From positions 19,449,395 to 19,513,394 of the forward strand of contig OY986964.1 of assembly GCA_963920575.1 (NCBI GenBank): a stretch of DNA of 64,000 bases, read 5' to 3'. Of the stretch, positions 33,986 through 46,104 are shown in pieces. Under the pieces are notes generated by a model. That model made no database searches and had not been told where the DNA came from. It was given only the letters and a program-made list of their open reading frames with translations. Numbering within the stretch: the first letter of the stretch is position 1; every line of letters starts with the position of its first letter. A program made the position numbers and the translations under genes. The DNA comes from Narthecium ossifragum. Lineage: Eukaryota; Streptophyta; Magnoliopsida; Dioscoreales; Nartheciaceae.

Positions 33986-35450
33986 TGATGAGTGGATGAA
34001 AGTGCACTCTGAATAGTTTTATAACCATCTCAATTGCTAGATTATTATCCTTAATCAACATCTTTATTACTATTTTTATATCTATATGTTGCTTCACATA
34101 GTTGTGTGGAAAATGCAGGAAAAAGGAGCAAAGAAGCTGAAAAGATTACATGCATCAACTTGAACGATTAAACTATACCTGCTCATAAAGAACCCGATGA
34201 TGTGCCATATATGGTTGATAAGCTCTTTAAGTCTTGATTCTGGAGAATTTTACGGTTCGTGATTCCGAGTTTTTTACGGAAAGTTACAACATTTTTCGTA
34301 ACAGTGCGCAGGCTGAATGAATAGTGACGGTCGACCGTCAGATCTCACGGTCGACCGTCGCGCTAAAAAATTCCCCCGAACGACCGTCGCATCGACCGTC
34401 ACATGCAAAACTTCTCACGGTCGACCGTGGTATCATCCGTGGCATCGACCGTCAGCCTCTGTTGAAGAAAATTCTTCGCAGGGTCGATGCGAAGATCGAC
34501 CGTCGCTCTTCCGAATTATTTTGTACAGTTGACGGTCGACCGTGAGATCTCACGGTCGACCGCCAGATCAGCAGGGAGTGTATAATGAGCCGGATCTAAC
34601 CCGAGTTTAGGCCTATAAATAGGATACTTAGGGTTATCAAAAGGGGGGCTTTTCGAGGACTTTTCTGGAGCATATGGAGGAGAGGAAGCCGCGTTAGGGT
34701 TTTGTTTTTTTCGTCTTTCTTTCTTTATTTTTCTTTGAACACTTTTGTCGTCTTCATGATGAACATGAGTGACTAGTTTCTTTTCTAAGGTACCGATGTA
34801 GCCCTAATTGAATCATTCTATGTTATTGGATCATATTTATTTAATCAGTTTATATTTCTTGTTTCATTCATTATTATAACTGAGATCTTAAATACCTTTA
34901 TCTGGCCAATAGAAGTATTATAGATTGTGTTATGTGAGATTGGACGAGGGTTCATTCCCTAATCTTGCATGATCTATGAATGAATGAGATTTAGTCGAGG
35001 CCGGGTTCAAGCTAAGACACTTCTTGGTTCTTAATTGTTCTTCAGAGGGTAATGGATTCTTGGTTAACACTTAGTTATGGGTTCATTAACTAGGGTTAAT
35101 TAGGGGTACTTGGTGAAGACCGCGATCGAACGGATTATCATATCGGAAGAACGAGCCCTTGGAATTAAACTGAAATCTTGTCGGATTCAATGCATAGAAT
35201 GAGGATGTTATGGTGAAATCGGAACCTTAGTATTCATCTATCATATTTCCATCGTTTTCTTGTTTCGTTATTAGATTATCTATTCTCAACATTTCATATT
35301 CTTATTTTCCCTTCGTTATTTTCTTTCTTTTCTGCTCTTTAGCTATTCACACTAATAATCTTTACAAATCTCTGTAGGTACGATACTCGTCTTGCTACTA
35401 TACTGATTGCACCGATTCGTATACTTGCGAGATATAAAATTTATTCATCA
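33986..35450 (+). repeat. Ath-G 5' LTR (1465 bp)
   Basis: TGATGAGTGGATGAAAGTGC to TTATTCATCA. Contains the GGTCGACC palindrome array (34326-34566), TATAAATAG (34614) and the CTCTGTAGGTACGATAC phrase near the end. The terminal repeat matches 39087-40534. Confidence 0.93.
34326..34620 (+). promoter_or_regulatory. Ath-G LTR promoter: ACGGTCGACCGT hairpin array and TATA box
   Basis: The 14-nt palindrome GACGGTCGACCGTC opens the array, followed by a second ACGGTCGACCGT at an 8-nt interval. A hairpin with arms GGTCGAT/ATCGACC and a 6-nt loop lies at 34482-34501. A perfect 30-nt palindrome spans 34533-34562. TATAAATAG follows at 34614, about 50 bp downstream. In the 3' LTR the array (39426-39655) has lost 16 bp and several arm bases, so it changes quickly. 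The regulatory role is inferred from position. Confidence 0.65.
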
Positions 35451-35456
35451 AGTTTT

Positions 35457-35474
35457 TGGCGCCATTGCCGGGGA
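35457..35474 (+). promoter_or_regulatory. Ath-G primer-binding site (tRNA-Asp type)
   Basis: TGGCGCCATTGCCGGGGA, six bases after the LTR. This is the form known from Athila-type elements, with one base changed (A for G). Confidence 0.85.
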
Positions 35475-35499
35475 TTTGATTAGAGTTTGTTAGTAGTGA

Positions 35500-37896
35500 A
35501 TGCAAGGTCGCCGATCACGGAAAGGAAAGTTGTTGCCCTTGAACGATAAGGTAGATCAAATTGGTTGGAAGAAGAGATCTAACAAAGACAGCCTATCCAC
35601 ATCAGATCTAGGAGTTCAAGAGGAGGAACAAGAGGAGATGGCGCTTAATAACAATTTACGTCCTTTGGAGGAGTACGCGAGGCCTACTATTTCTACCTCA
35701 CCTTCGTGCATTGCATTACCTGATGAGGCTAGAAATTATGAACTTAAAAATCTACATTTTTCTATGCTTCCTGAATTTCAAGGTTTACCTTCTGAAGATG
35801 CACTAACGTTTGTGAAAGATTATTATGCTATTATTCAGACTTTTCCTTTAGGTGGCATTACTGAAGATCACTTGAGGATGCGATGTTTTCCTTATACCCT
35901 GAAGGATAAAGCGAAGAGATGATTGATGTCGTTGCCTCCTGGATCACTCACTACTTGGGATACAATTTATAACAAGTTTGTTAGTAAATTTTATTCTCAT
36001 GCCATGACTACTAACTTGAGAAGGCAAATTCCAAATTTTCAGCAAGCTGATGGAGAACCATTCCATGAAGCATGGGATAGATTTAAGATGCTTTTGATGC
36101 AATGTCCACATCATAATTATTCTTTAGAAAATCAGATGCAATATTTTTATGATGGACTAAATCTTTCTCGTCAGACTATGGCAGATAATGCTACAGGTGG
36201 AGCGATGTTCAAAAGGACACCACCAGAGGCATATGAAATCTATGAGATGCTAGGATTGAACTCGCAGCAGAGGGACACAAGGAATAAGGCGAGAGGCATC
36301 TATGAGCTGAACCAAAACGATGACACGGCAAGGCAGATTGCAGCCCTTAACAAGAAGATAGACGCTATGATGTCCATACAAGCAAAATCGGTTGAGGTTT
36401 GTTCAATTTGCAATGTTGTTGGTCATAGGTTTGACTCATGTCCTTCTGGTAGTGAATTTCCTGAATATGTGCAAGAATAAGCTAATTTGATGAGTGCTTA
36501 TAACTCGAGACCTAGATTTGACCCTTATGCAAATACTTACAATCCTGGTTGGAGGGAGCATCCGAATTTTTCATGGAAAAATACTGCTAATGCTAGTATG
36601 CCTACTGTTAATTAGTCTAACCCACCTGTTAAGTCGTCTTTGAAAGCGACTATGTTAGCTTTTATGCAGAAAATAGACTCAAGGATGGAACAGCAAGATT
36701 CAGCCATTGCTCGACATGATGTAGAATTGAAGAATGTTGCAGCCTCCATTGGAAAGTTGGAAGTTCAAGTGGGACAGCTTTCAGATGCTGTACGAGCCCA
36801 TGTTCCAGGCAGATTTCCAAGCCAACCTGAGCAAGCCAACACAGTTACTGTTCTTCGTTCAGGTTAAATAATTAATAATAATATGAATGCTGACGTTACT
36901 GATATGTGTAGTAATGATAAAATTGAGGAAGTCAAAAAGGAGGAACGCTCGAAGAGGCCACCGCTGGCCACATCTTCTTCTGAGCATGGAAAGAGAGCAA
37001 GTTCAGATCCGGAGGTTCGTCACAACGATCCTCCACCATATGTGCCGCCAATTCCTTTTCCAGGCCGCCTGAATAAAGCCCAAATGGATAAGTCTTATTC
37101 TGAAATTTATGATATTCTATCTAAGGTTAATGTGAACTTACCATTGCTTGATGTGATTAGGAAAATGCCAGCCTTTCCAAAGTTCTTCAAGGAACTACGT
37201 ACTTCTAAACGTAAGTATGAACCTCATGAAAAGGTGATGGTTTCAGAGACGGCAAGCGCGGTTCTACAAAGGAAGCTTCCACCAAAGCTTAAGGATCCAG
37301 GGAGTTTTAATATTAATATTACTGTTGGTGATACAAAAATAGGGGAGGCAATGCTTGACTTAGGAGCTAGTGTTAATTTGATGTCTTACTCTGTTTTCCT
37401 TCAGCTAGGTGTTGGTAAATTAAAACCTACTACTATGTCTCTACAACTTGCAGATCGTTCAATTAAATATCCATTAGGCATTGTAGAGGACATCTTAGTA
37501 TAAGTTGATAAGTTAATTATCCCTGCTGATTTTGTGATATTGGATATGGATGATGAATCATTGAATGATAGAAAATTGCCTATTTTGTTGGGACGCCCAT
37601 TTATGGCTGCAGCTGATACTATGATTAATGTAAAGGATGGTAAGCTCAGCATGACAGTTTTAGGTGAAACTGTTGAATTTAAAGTGTTTGAGTCTGTGTC
37701 ATGTCCTTCAAACTCTTTTGATTGCTTCTCAATAAATGTTGTAGATTCATTGGTGTTCTCAAATTTCAAGCAGGAGCAAGTGAAGACTACATTGAAAGCG
37801 GATTTGAAGATGGTGCAGGATGACTTACACGGTTATGGGAGAGCAAAGGAGGTCGTCGCACCGCTTAAAGCATTACAGCCATGCGAACCTGGCTGA
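35500..37896 (+). pseudogene. Ath-G gag-protease with five in-frame stops
   Basis: One uninterrupted reading register of 798 codons plus a terminal stop. Gag core: FPYTLKDKAKR, FYSHAMTTNLRRQI, FHEAWDRFKMLLMQCPHH. CCHC knuckle CSICNVVGHRFDSC at 36400-36441, then YNPGWREHPNFSW and a coiled segment (VELKNVAASIGKLEVQVGQL). Aspartic protease LDLGASVNLM at about 37354-37383 and a LLGRPFMA tail. Internal stops: TGA 35920, TAA 36478, TAG 36613, TAA 36865, TAA 37501. There is no frameshift, which is striking for so many stops. The frame then ends CEPG before an AGGCAA hairpin, with no RT. Confidence 0.88.
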
Positions 37897-39086
37897 ATCT
37901 TAAGGCTTTGCAGTACGTCTTGCCTAGACGTTAAATAAAGCGCTGGGTGGGAGGCAACCCACCAAGGTAACCTGTTTTTTTTTTAAGTTTCAATTTTTAG
38001 TTTTATGTTTTCTCTTTTGTTTTTCTTTTAGGATTTCAGCCACCTCGAGGATCCTTGAGGAGATGTTCGCTACTCTATCAAGTGGCCTCTTTCTTATTTA
38101 CATTATCTTGTCTCCTCTTTCTCTGGAAATTTTTGGATAGCCACCTCCTACATATTTTAGTGGATAAATGCACACATTGAGGACAATGTTGATGTCAGGT
38201 TGGGGGGTGCAGACATTCATGACCTTATTCATACTACCTTGTGGGTATAATAGTGTTAAATTGTACATGAGTTGAAATTTTTATGCGTATTATACATGCT
38301 GTATTCATATGGATTGGCCTATACATTGATTGCATGTGTGATAACTTAAAGGTAGAACATTATGTGAGTCACACACGAACACGTTATGTGCAGTGGTAAT
38401 TATACCCACCAAAGGAATGAGCATGCTATTGTCAATCTAGACCATGATTTCAGCATTAGTTAGTGTTGAGTATTGCATGCAGAAAAAAAAGAAGAAAAAG
38501 TTCTAGAGCTTGATTAAGCTGTGCCTAAACACCTATTAGGTGATCTACTGAGTAACCTGGTGTTCTTGCCTCAGGAAGCGAAGAGCTCGCGTAAAAAGGT
38601 AGAATCACTAATAGCTAAAAAAAACTACTCAGTGTTTTGTTAAGTAACGGGGTCTCTGCGCCTCATGAAGTGGAGAGTGCTCGTGTAAAAAGGCAAAATG
38701 TCTGATAGTTGAAAAAAAAAGAAAAAGAAAAGAAGAGTATGTTGTAATTTAAGTGCTAGGGTTGGATGATTGGTTGTGAAGATAGTAGTGTGTTTGGACT
38801 AATGATGGGTAGAAGTTGCTTCTGTACGTAACATTTATTTCTCACGTCACATGTGTTCTTCTGGATGGTGGTTAGCACGTTTGAAGTGTAGAAGTTGATT
38901 TCATATGTTGGTAGTATGTGTATGAGTATAAGAAGTTTTCGTGCTCTGTACTGTGTAAAACACTATTGACTTGATAAGGTAGAATTTTTATCATGCATGT
39001 CTACATCCTTGAACCGTTAGTGTGCTTAATTATATTCTATACGCTTTGAATTGCTAGAGACTAGCAATAAGCTGGTTGGGGGAGTG
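37897..39086 (+). other. Ath-G noncoding 3' internal region
   Basis: About 1.2 kb between gag-pro and the 3' LTR. It holds the hairpin at 37946, two similar segments each ending in an A-rich tract (around 38480-38640 and 38640-38730), and a G-rich polypurine tract (TTGGGGGAGTG) just before 39087. No coding frame is supported. Confidence 0.7.
37946..37963 (+). other. GGTGGG-AGGCAA-CCCACC hairpin
   Basis: A perfect 6-bp stem with loop AGGCAA. A hairpin with the same loop occurs in Ath-F at 60830, also just after the gag-related frame. 'TGGGAGGCAACCCA' is a phrase I associate with Athila-group elements; its role is not known to me. Confidence 0.7.
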
Positions 39087-40534
39087 TGATGAGTGCATGA
39101 AAGTGCACTCTGAACAACCTTAAAACCATCTCAATTGCTATATCTTCACCCTTAATCAACTTCTTTATTACTATTTTTTATATCTATATGTTGCTTCACA
39201 TAGTTGTGTGAAAAATGCAGGAAAAAGGACCAAAGAAGCTGAAAAGATTACATGCATCAACTTGAACGATTAAATTGTACCTGTTCATGAAAAACCAGAT
39301 GATGTGCCATATATGGTTGGAAAGCTCTTGAAGTCTAAATTCTGGAGAATTTTACGGTTCGTGATTCCGAGTTTTCCACGGAAAGTTACAACATTTTTCG
39401 TAACAGTGCGCAGGCTGAATGAATAGTGACGGACGACCGTCAGATCTCACGGTCGACCGTCGCGCTCAAAAATTCCCCCGAACGTCACATGCAAAACTTC
39501 CCACGGTCGACCGTGGCATCATCCATGGCATCGACTGTCAGCCTCTGTTGAAGAAAATTCTTCGCAGGGTCGATGCGAGATCTATCGTCGCTCTTCCGAA
39601 TTATTTTGTACAGTTGACGATCGACTGTGAGATCTCACGGTCGACCGCCAGATCAGCAGGGAGCGTATAATGAGCCGGATCTAACCCGAGTTTAGGCCTA
39701 TAAATAGGATTCTTAGGGTTATCAAAAGGGGGGCTTTTGGAGGACTTTTCTAGAGCATCTGGAGGAGAGGAAGCCGCGTTAGGGTTTTGTTTTCTTCGTC
39801 TTTCTTTATTTATTTTTCTTTGAACACTTTTGTCGTCTTCATGATGAACATGAGTGGCTAGTTTCTTTTCTAAGGTACCGATGTAGCCCTAATTGAATCA
39901 TTTTATGTTATTGGATCATATTTATTTAATCAGTTTATATTTCTTGTTTCATTCATTATTATAACTGAGATCTTAAATACCTTTATCTGGCCAATAGAAG
40001 TATTATAGATAGTGTTATGTGAGATTGGGCGAGGGTTCATTCCCTAATCTTGCAGGATCTATGAATGAATGAGATTTAGTCGAGGCCGGGTTCAAGCTAA
40101 GACACTTCTTGGTTCTTAATTGTTCTTCAGAGCGTAATGGATTCTTAGTTAACACTTAGTTATGGGTTATTAACTAGGGTTAATTGGGGGTACTTGGTGA
40201 AGACCGCGATCGAACAGATCATAATATCGGAAGAACGAGCCCTTGGAATTAAACTGAAATCTTGTCGGATTCAATGCATAGAATGAGGATGTTATGGTGA
40301 AATCGGAACCTTAGTATTCATCTATCATATTTCCATCGTTTTCTTGTTTCGTTATTAGATTATCTATTCTCAACATTTCATATTCTTATTTTCCCTTCGT
40401 TATTTTCTTTCTTTTCTGCTCTTTAGCGGTTCACTCTAATAATCTTTACAAATCTCTGTGGGTATGATACTCGTCTTGTTACTATATTGATTGCACCGAT
40501 TCGTATACTTGCGAGATATAAAATTTATTCATCA
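39087..40534 (+). repeat. Ath-G 3' LTR (1448 bp)
   Basis: TGATGAGTGCATGAAAGTGC to TTATTCATCA, followed by [17 protein letters not shown] at 39699. It differs from the 5' copy mainly in the palindrome array and scattered substitutions. Confidence 0.93.
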
Positions 40535-40539
40535 GAAGG

Positions 40540-42222
40540 TCCAAGCGGTAGGCTACCTCGCCGACCCCTCGCCGACCCTCTCTAGGATCTCAAACGGTCC
40601 GACGAACCTCGGAGCCAACTTGCCCCCGCTGCGAAACCTGACGGACCCTCTGTACAATGCTGCCCGCAGGAACACAAGCAGTCGTCGCCTCTGATCTGCA
40701 TAACTCTTTTACCGGCTCTGAGCCGTCAGAAGCCTTTGCCTGATCTGCACTAACCTCTCTGACAACCTCCTGACGATGTCTGGACCGGTGAGTGATACCT
40801 CTCCAACCTCTGTCCAGCAAACTGGGGAACGACACAACCTATCATACAACGCCTCGAAAGGTGCTACTCCAAGACTGGACTGATAGCTGTTGTTGTAGGC
40901 GAACTCCACAAAGGGAACGTGCTCCTCCCAGCTGCCTCCAGCGTCGAGGATACATGCTCTCAGCATGTCCTCCAAGATCTGACTGGCCGTCTGTCTGCGG
41001 ATGAAACGCCGTGCTGAATGTCAGAAGTGTGCTAACTGCTTCCCGGAAGCCCCACTAGAACCTGCTGGTGAACCTGGGGTCACGATCTGACACGATAGAA
41101 ACTGGAACCCTGTGTAGTCTGACTACCTCTCTGACGTACAAACTGCCCAACCTGTCAGTCGAGTCTGTCGTCCACATAGGCAGGAAGTGCGCCGATTTGG
41201 TCAATCGATCAACGATGACCCAAATCGTGTCATTCCCCCTAGGAGATCTCGGTAGCACAGTTACGAAGTCCATCGTGATGTGCTCCTACTTCCACTCAGC
41301 TGGTGGAAGCGGCTGAAGTAACCCCGAAGTCCGCTGGTGCTCTGCCTTGACCTTCTGACAGGTAAGGCAGTGCGATACGAACTCCGTCACTGCTCTCTTC
41401 ATCCCGCGCCACCAGAACTATCGCCAAAGATCCAGGTACATCTTGGTGCCGCCGGGATGAACTGCAAAGCGAGAGTGGTGGAACTCTCGTAGGACGTCGT
41501 CTCGGAGAACCGGATCTGCTGGAACTGCTACTTTGCCTTGGAACCGTAGCCCTCCATCTAGCGATACTGCCCAGTCTCCGTCTGCGCCGTCTGTGCCCGC
41601 TGCTGTGCGTAACTCCTCGAGCTCTGGGTCACTGTGCTGTGCCTCTAACACTATGGCTAGGACTGCTGGCATACTCTGCACTGCGTAGAGGAAGCTAGTT
41701 GATCCCTGATCCTCAAACTCGAGCCCCAACTGGCCCGCCGTCTCTAGAGCCTGCCACTGCCGCACTGACAACCCTGCAACTGCTGCTCTGGTGCCTCTCA
41801 CTTGTCTACTCAGCGCGTCTACAACGACGTTTGCCTTACCAGGATGGTAATGCAACTCGAAGTCGTAGTCCTCCAGTAGCACCATCCAGCGTCGCTGCCT
41901 CAGGTTGAGGTCACGTTGGGTGAAAACGTGCCTCAAGCTCTTATGGTCCGAGAAGACAGAAAACTTCTCGCCATAGAGGTAGTGCCGCCAGGTCTTCAGG
42001 GCGAAGACCATCGCTGCTAGCTCCAAGTCGTGAGTCGGGTAGTTTCTCTCATGGTTCTTTAGCTGGCGAGAACCATAGGAAACTGCGTGGCCCTCCTGCA
42101 TGAGGACACACCTCAAACCCTCACCGCTGGCGTTGCAGTAGACACTGTAGCCAACACCTAGCTCGGGGATGATCAACACCGGTGCACTGGTCAACCTGGT
42201 CCTCAGCTCTACGAAGGCTCGC
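40540..42222 (-). pseudogene. Tek-D RNase H and integrase, decayed
   Basis: Reverse strand from 42222: [20 protein letters not shown], RNase H ([37 protein letters not shown]). Integrase follows: [57 protein letters not shown]. Several frameshifts and a short loss near 40980 break the frame. RT is missing because sequence ends at 42222 where Ath-H begins. Confidence 0.88.
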
Positions 42223-43792
42223 TGATGAGTGCATGAAAGTGCACTCTGAACAACCTGGTAACAACCTCAATTGCTAGATTATTATCCTTAATCAACATCT
42301 TCACATAGTTGTTTGGAAAATGCAAGAAATCGGAGCTAAAAGAAGCTGAAAAGAGTATATGGATCAACTTCAAAAATTAAACTGTACCTGTTCATGAAGT
42401 ACCAGATGATGTACCATATATGGTTGGAAAGCTCTTGAAGTCTAGTTTCTGGAGAATTTTACGGTTCATGATTCCGAGTTTCCTACAGAAAGTTATGGCA
42501 ATTTTAGTACCAATGGCGCAGTCTGGATGGCAAAACAGTAAATACGCTGGAAAGTCCGATCGATCCGACAACTAGAGTAGGATCGATCCGACTATGCAGA
42601 AACCTGACAGAACGCATACTTTTCAGCTGTAGATAGTCAGATCGATCCCTCCATCCATCCTACTGAGTCCGATCGATCCGTCTCGGGCGTAGCCAAAAAT
42701 TGAAGATTTTGATGAGTGGGATCGATCCTACACCTATAGAGGGATCGATCCTACTTTCCCAATGAAGAAAATCAACGGTTTAGATTTAATCCGAGGATGG
42801 AGAGACTTTGGGGCCATAAATAGGAAACTTAGGGTTAATCAAAGGGGAGTTCTTGGACGTTTTTGGAGGCTCTTTTGTGGACGTTTTCCAAAGGAAGAAG
42901 ATGAAGGAATCTCCATCCATGGCCGAGTAATCAGTGGGCATGGTGGACGGATGATCTAGCGAGGACTAGGGCTTCTTCTCCAACGATGGTTTATAGTTTT
43001 AATCTTTATTGTTAAACTCTTTTCTATGTATTGGATCTTCAAAGATTATTTTCAGATTATAGATTTCTATGTGGATGATTAATATTATGAATCCAGTCAT
43101 GCTTCTTTCATGATCTTATAATCCCATAGTTATCTCTTTTGATTCTCCTACCGAGTCTCGCGAGACCTTTGCTATGCATTGCCCGTAGTGACAACTGGTA
43201 TTGTGTATTCTTAGGGATATGATAAGACAAGGTTAGGGCTCTATCCCGAGGAATCTTTGCTATGCATTGCCGATTGTGAGAGTTGGTATTGTGTATTCTT
43301 AGAGATCCGGTTAGATAGAGTTAGGGCTTTGTCCCGATGAACTTTTTACTGCGCGTTGCCTGTAGTGACAACCGGTATCGTGTATTCTTAGGTTTGGGTT
43401 GGATGAAGTTAGAACTATAATAAGGAAGAATCAATTGTAGGAAGAGATACTTTTGTATTTTGTTAGGTTTATAGTTCCATATCTTTCGGTTAAGGTGATT
43501 GGGATGTGAACCCCTTAACTGAGTATTATATAAACCATTGAGAAGACAAGAACCTAAATCCGAGTGAAGTGATTCCTGAAGCCTAGCCTCATTCAAATCT
43601 TGATTTCTTTCGTTAACTTTATCTTATCATTACATCTTCGATCTATTTTCTTAACTTTTATCGCACTTGATTGTTTTCGATATATTGTTATCTGTGTTTC
43701 TGAATCTTTCCTGCTTGTCTCTCTGTGGGTTCGACCTATCTTATGCTGTACTGCACCGCGACCGCTGTTCGTGACACATTTGAGCGACATCA
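42223..43792 (+). repeat. Ath-H 5' LTR (1570 bp)
   Basis: Starts TGATGAGTGCATGAAAGTGC like Ath-G and ends GAGCGACATCA. It carries GATCGATCC palindromes at about 42555-42756 and a TATA-like CATAAATAGG at 42815. It also has a threefold imperfect repeat (TGTGTATTCTTAG with GTGACAAC) at 43170-43400. The U3 start is shared with Ath-G but the palindrome sequence is not. Confidence 0.82.
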
Positions 43793-43797
43793 AAAAT

Positions 43798-43815
43798 TGG
43801 CGCCGTTGCCGGGGA
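43798..43815 (+). promoter_or_regulatory. Ath-H primer-binding site (tRNA-Asp type)
   Basis: TGGCGCCGTTGCCGGGGA, five bases after the LTR end. Confidence 0.9.
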
Positions 43816-44042
43816 GACGTTTCAGAAAAGCGCCAGAATTAGATTACAGTGATTGTAGACATCGAAAGCGGTAACTTCGTTCATTTTCTTTAGTCTTTAC
43901 TTCTTTATTTCGGCTTTGATTTTTCTGTTTATTAGGATTGTTTTCTTTATTCGGTTTTAGTTAGTAAGCTTAGTTTCAATTATTGTTTTTGCTTATTTTC
44001 TTTAGTTGGTTTGCCTCTTTTGGATTGCGTGTTTGTTGATGT

Positions 44043-46104
44043 ATGCCTCGGTATAGAGACGAACTAGGCGCCCCGAGGGTGATTCGGAAAGTTCTGATAG
44101 TGAGACATATATTGCTGATCTTTTTGACGCACAGTCACAAACTTCACATCATATTTTCATTATGGCTGAGCACGAGGAAGAACAACCTCCTAGGAGTTTG
44201 TAAGAATATTTGCATCCCACACGCACTACTACACCTTCATGTATCATGTTTCCACCTAATGCAACACATGTTGACTTTAAACCTGGCATGATTCAGTTGC
44301 TCCCTACCTTTCATGGGTTGGAAAATGAAAATCCATATGTGCATATTAGGGAGTTTGTATTAGGGAGTTTGAGGAAGTAGTAGCGACCTTCCATAGCCAA
44401 CCAAGTGCACTAGATTTGATCCGACTTAAGTTCTTTCCCTTCTCACTGAAGGATAGAGCGAAGAGTTGGTTATATTCTTTCAGGCCACGATCTATAGGAT
44501 CTTGGGCTGAAATGACACACATATTTTTCAACAAGTATTTCCCACAGCACAAAATCAATGCACTTAAGAGACAGATTTGGATCTTCACACAAAAGGATAG
44601 TGAAACTTTGTATCAGGCGTGGGAACGATTTAAAGACATGTTGAATTTATGTCCTCATCATGGATATGAAAGTTGGTGTCTTGTTAGTTATTTCTATGAC
44701 GGTTTTACTGTTAGAGAACGTCAATTTGTTGAGATGATGTGCAATGGTGAATTTTTAGAAAAAGGTCCTGATGCAGCAATTGAATACTTGACTGAGCTTG
44801 CTGAGAAAGCTCATACATGGACTGGACCGAATGCAACAGAAAGTACAAACAGGGCTAGACCACCACTGCAGCAACCAGGTGGAGGAATTTATCAGCTACG
44901 GGAGGAGGATGCACTCAAGGCTAAAGTGGAGAGTCTAACAAGGGAACTGGAGCTATTAAAGACCAAAGATATGATGGCAGCCCGGACCTCTCCATATAAT
45001 GAACCTACAAGGCCGGTTGGGTCGTGTGCGATATGTCAAGGCGTGGACCACCAGATTGACAGTTGCCCTACTTATGTTGAGATGAGAGGTGTGTATGACG
45101 AGCATTGCAACGCTGTAGGCGGATTCAAGAGGCCGTACACTCCTTACTCGGAAACGTATAGCCCAGGATGGCGAGAGCATCCGAACTTTAGCTGAAAGTT
45201 GAATGCTCCACAAAGCAACGAGCATCATCAACCACCACCTAATAAGCCTTTTTCTAACTCTCCTTATAATACATATGGTTTTCCTAGGCCTACATTTAAT
45301 GACAGTTTAAAGGAATTGAAATCCATGATTGTGCAGGAATCCAAGGAAAGAAAGGAGGATGTTCAAGAGATCAAGAGCCAGATCACAAAGCTGATCAATT
45401 CTTTGAGCGTGCATGAACGAGGAAAGTTCCCAGCTCAACCTCAACAAACGCAGGTATCTAGTGCCGAGCAAAATAATGTGAAGGAGATGAACGCTGTAAT
45501 TACAAGAAGCGGGAAAACAACAAAAAGCCCTTCACAAGAGCCCACAGAACCTCCTATTGTTGTTGTAGAAGAGTACTAGATTAAGGAGAACCATGCAGAG
45601 GCTGATCATCCAGATGGCCTACTCCAGGTGACTTTAAGGTACGTGTCCCTTTCCCACAGGCATTGAAATCCACTAAATTTACTATGGAGCCCAACAACGA
45701 GATTTTGGAGCATCTTCGACAGGTTAAGGTAAACCTTCCTCTTTTGCATGTTATTAGCAAATTCCTACATATGCTAAAGTGATTAAAGATTTATGCACTA
45801 TGAAGAGACGACATCATGTAAAGAAAACTGCATTTTTAACAGAACAGGTTAGTGCACTGCTTCAGCATAGGATTCCCCCTAAATATAAGGATCATGGTTG
45901 TCCTACTGTGTCTTATTTCATTGGAGAGCATGAAGTAGGACAAGCTTTATTAGATCTTGGTGCGAGTGTTAATTTGATGCCATATTCTGTTTACTTACAA
46001 CTTGGTTTAGGACAGATTAAATCGACATCTGTGATTTTGCAATTAGCGGATAGATCCACGAAAACTTCACGAGAAGTAGTAGAGGATGTGCTTGTTCAAA
46101 TAGA
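44043..46104 (+). pseudogene. Ath-H gag and partial protease, decayed
   Basis: Gag begins MPRYRDELGAPR and continues, after a frameshift, through DSESSDSETYIADLF. A 14-bp tandem duplication near 44350 (TTAGGGAGTTTGTA) shifts the frame again. Clear gag core: KFFPFSLKDRAKSWLYS, QAWERFKDMLNLCPHHGY. CCHC knuckle CAICQGVDHQIDSC at 45025-45066, then YSPGWREHPNFS and a charged coiled segment. Protease LLDLGASVNLMPYSVY with DLGAS at 45953-45967. Stops at 45193 (TGA) and 45577 (TAG). The frame ends in the protease flap region at the Tek-D junction. Confidence 0.86.

Larger units (their letters stand above)
33986..40534 (+). mobile_element. Ath-G, Athila-like gypsy element carrying only gag-pro
   Basis: Complete structure: 5' LTR 33986-35450, PBS 35457, gag-pro 35500-37896, noncoding 37897-39086, 3' LTR 39087-40534, TSD GAAGG (33981-33985, 40535-40539). 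RT, RNase H and integrase are absent, so it would depend on a partner element. It interrupts the Tek-D integrase just after the GPY/F region. The LTRs differ by a few percent plus small indels in the palindrome array. Confidence 0.92.
42223..46104 (+). mobile_element. Ath-H, truncated Athila-like element
   Basis: 5' LTR 42223-43792, PBS 43798, gag and part of protease, then an abrupt end at about 46104 against Tek-D gag sequence. No 3' LTR. The same junction lacks Tek-D's RT and most of its protease, so one deletion removed the end of Ath-H and the neighbouring part of Tek-D. Confidence 0.85.

Noticed and set aside
42762..42959. 65-codon frame in the Ath-H LTR
   Set aside because: Short frame after the TATA-like box in a leader with no homologue in Ath-G at protein level.
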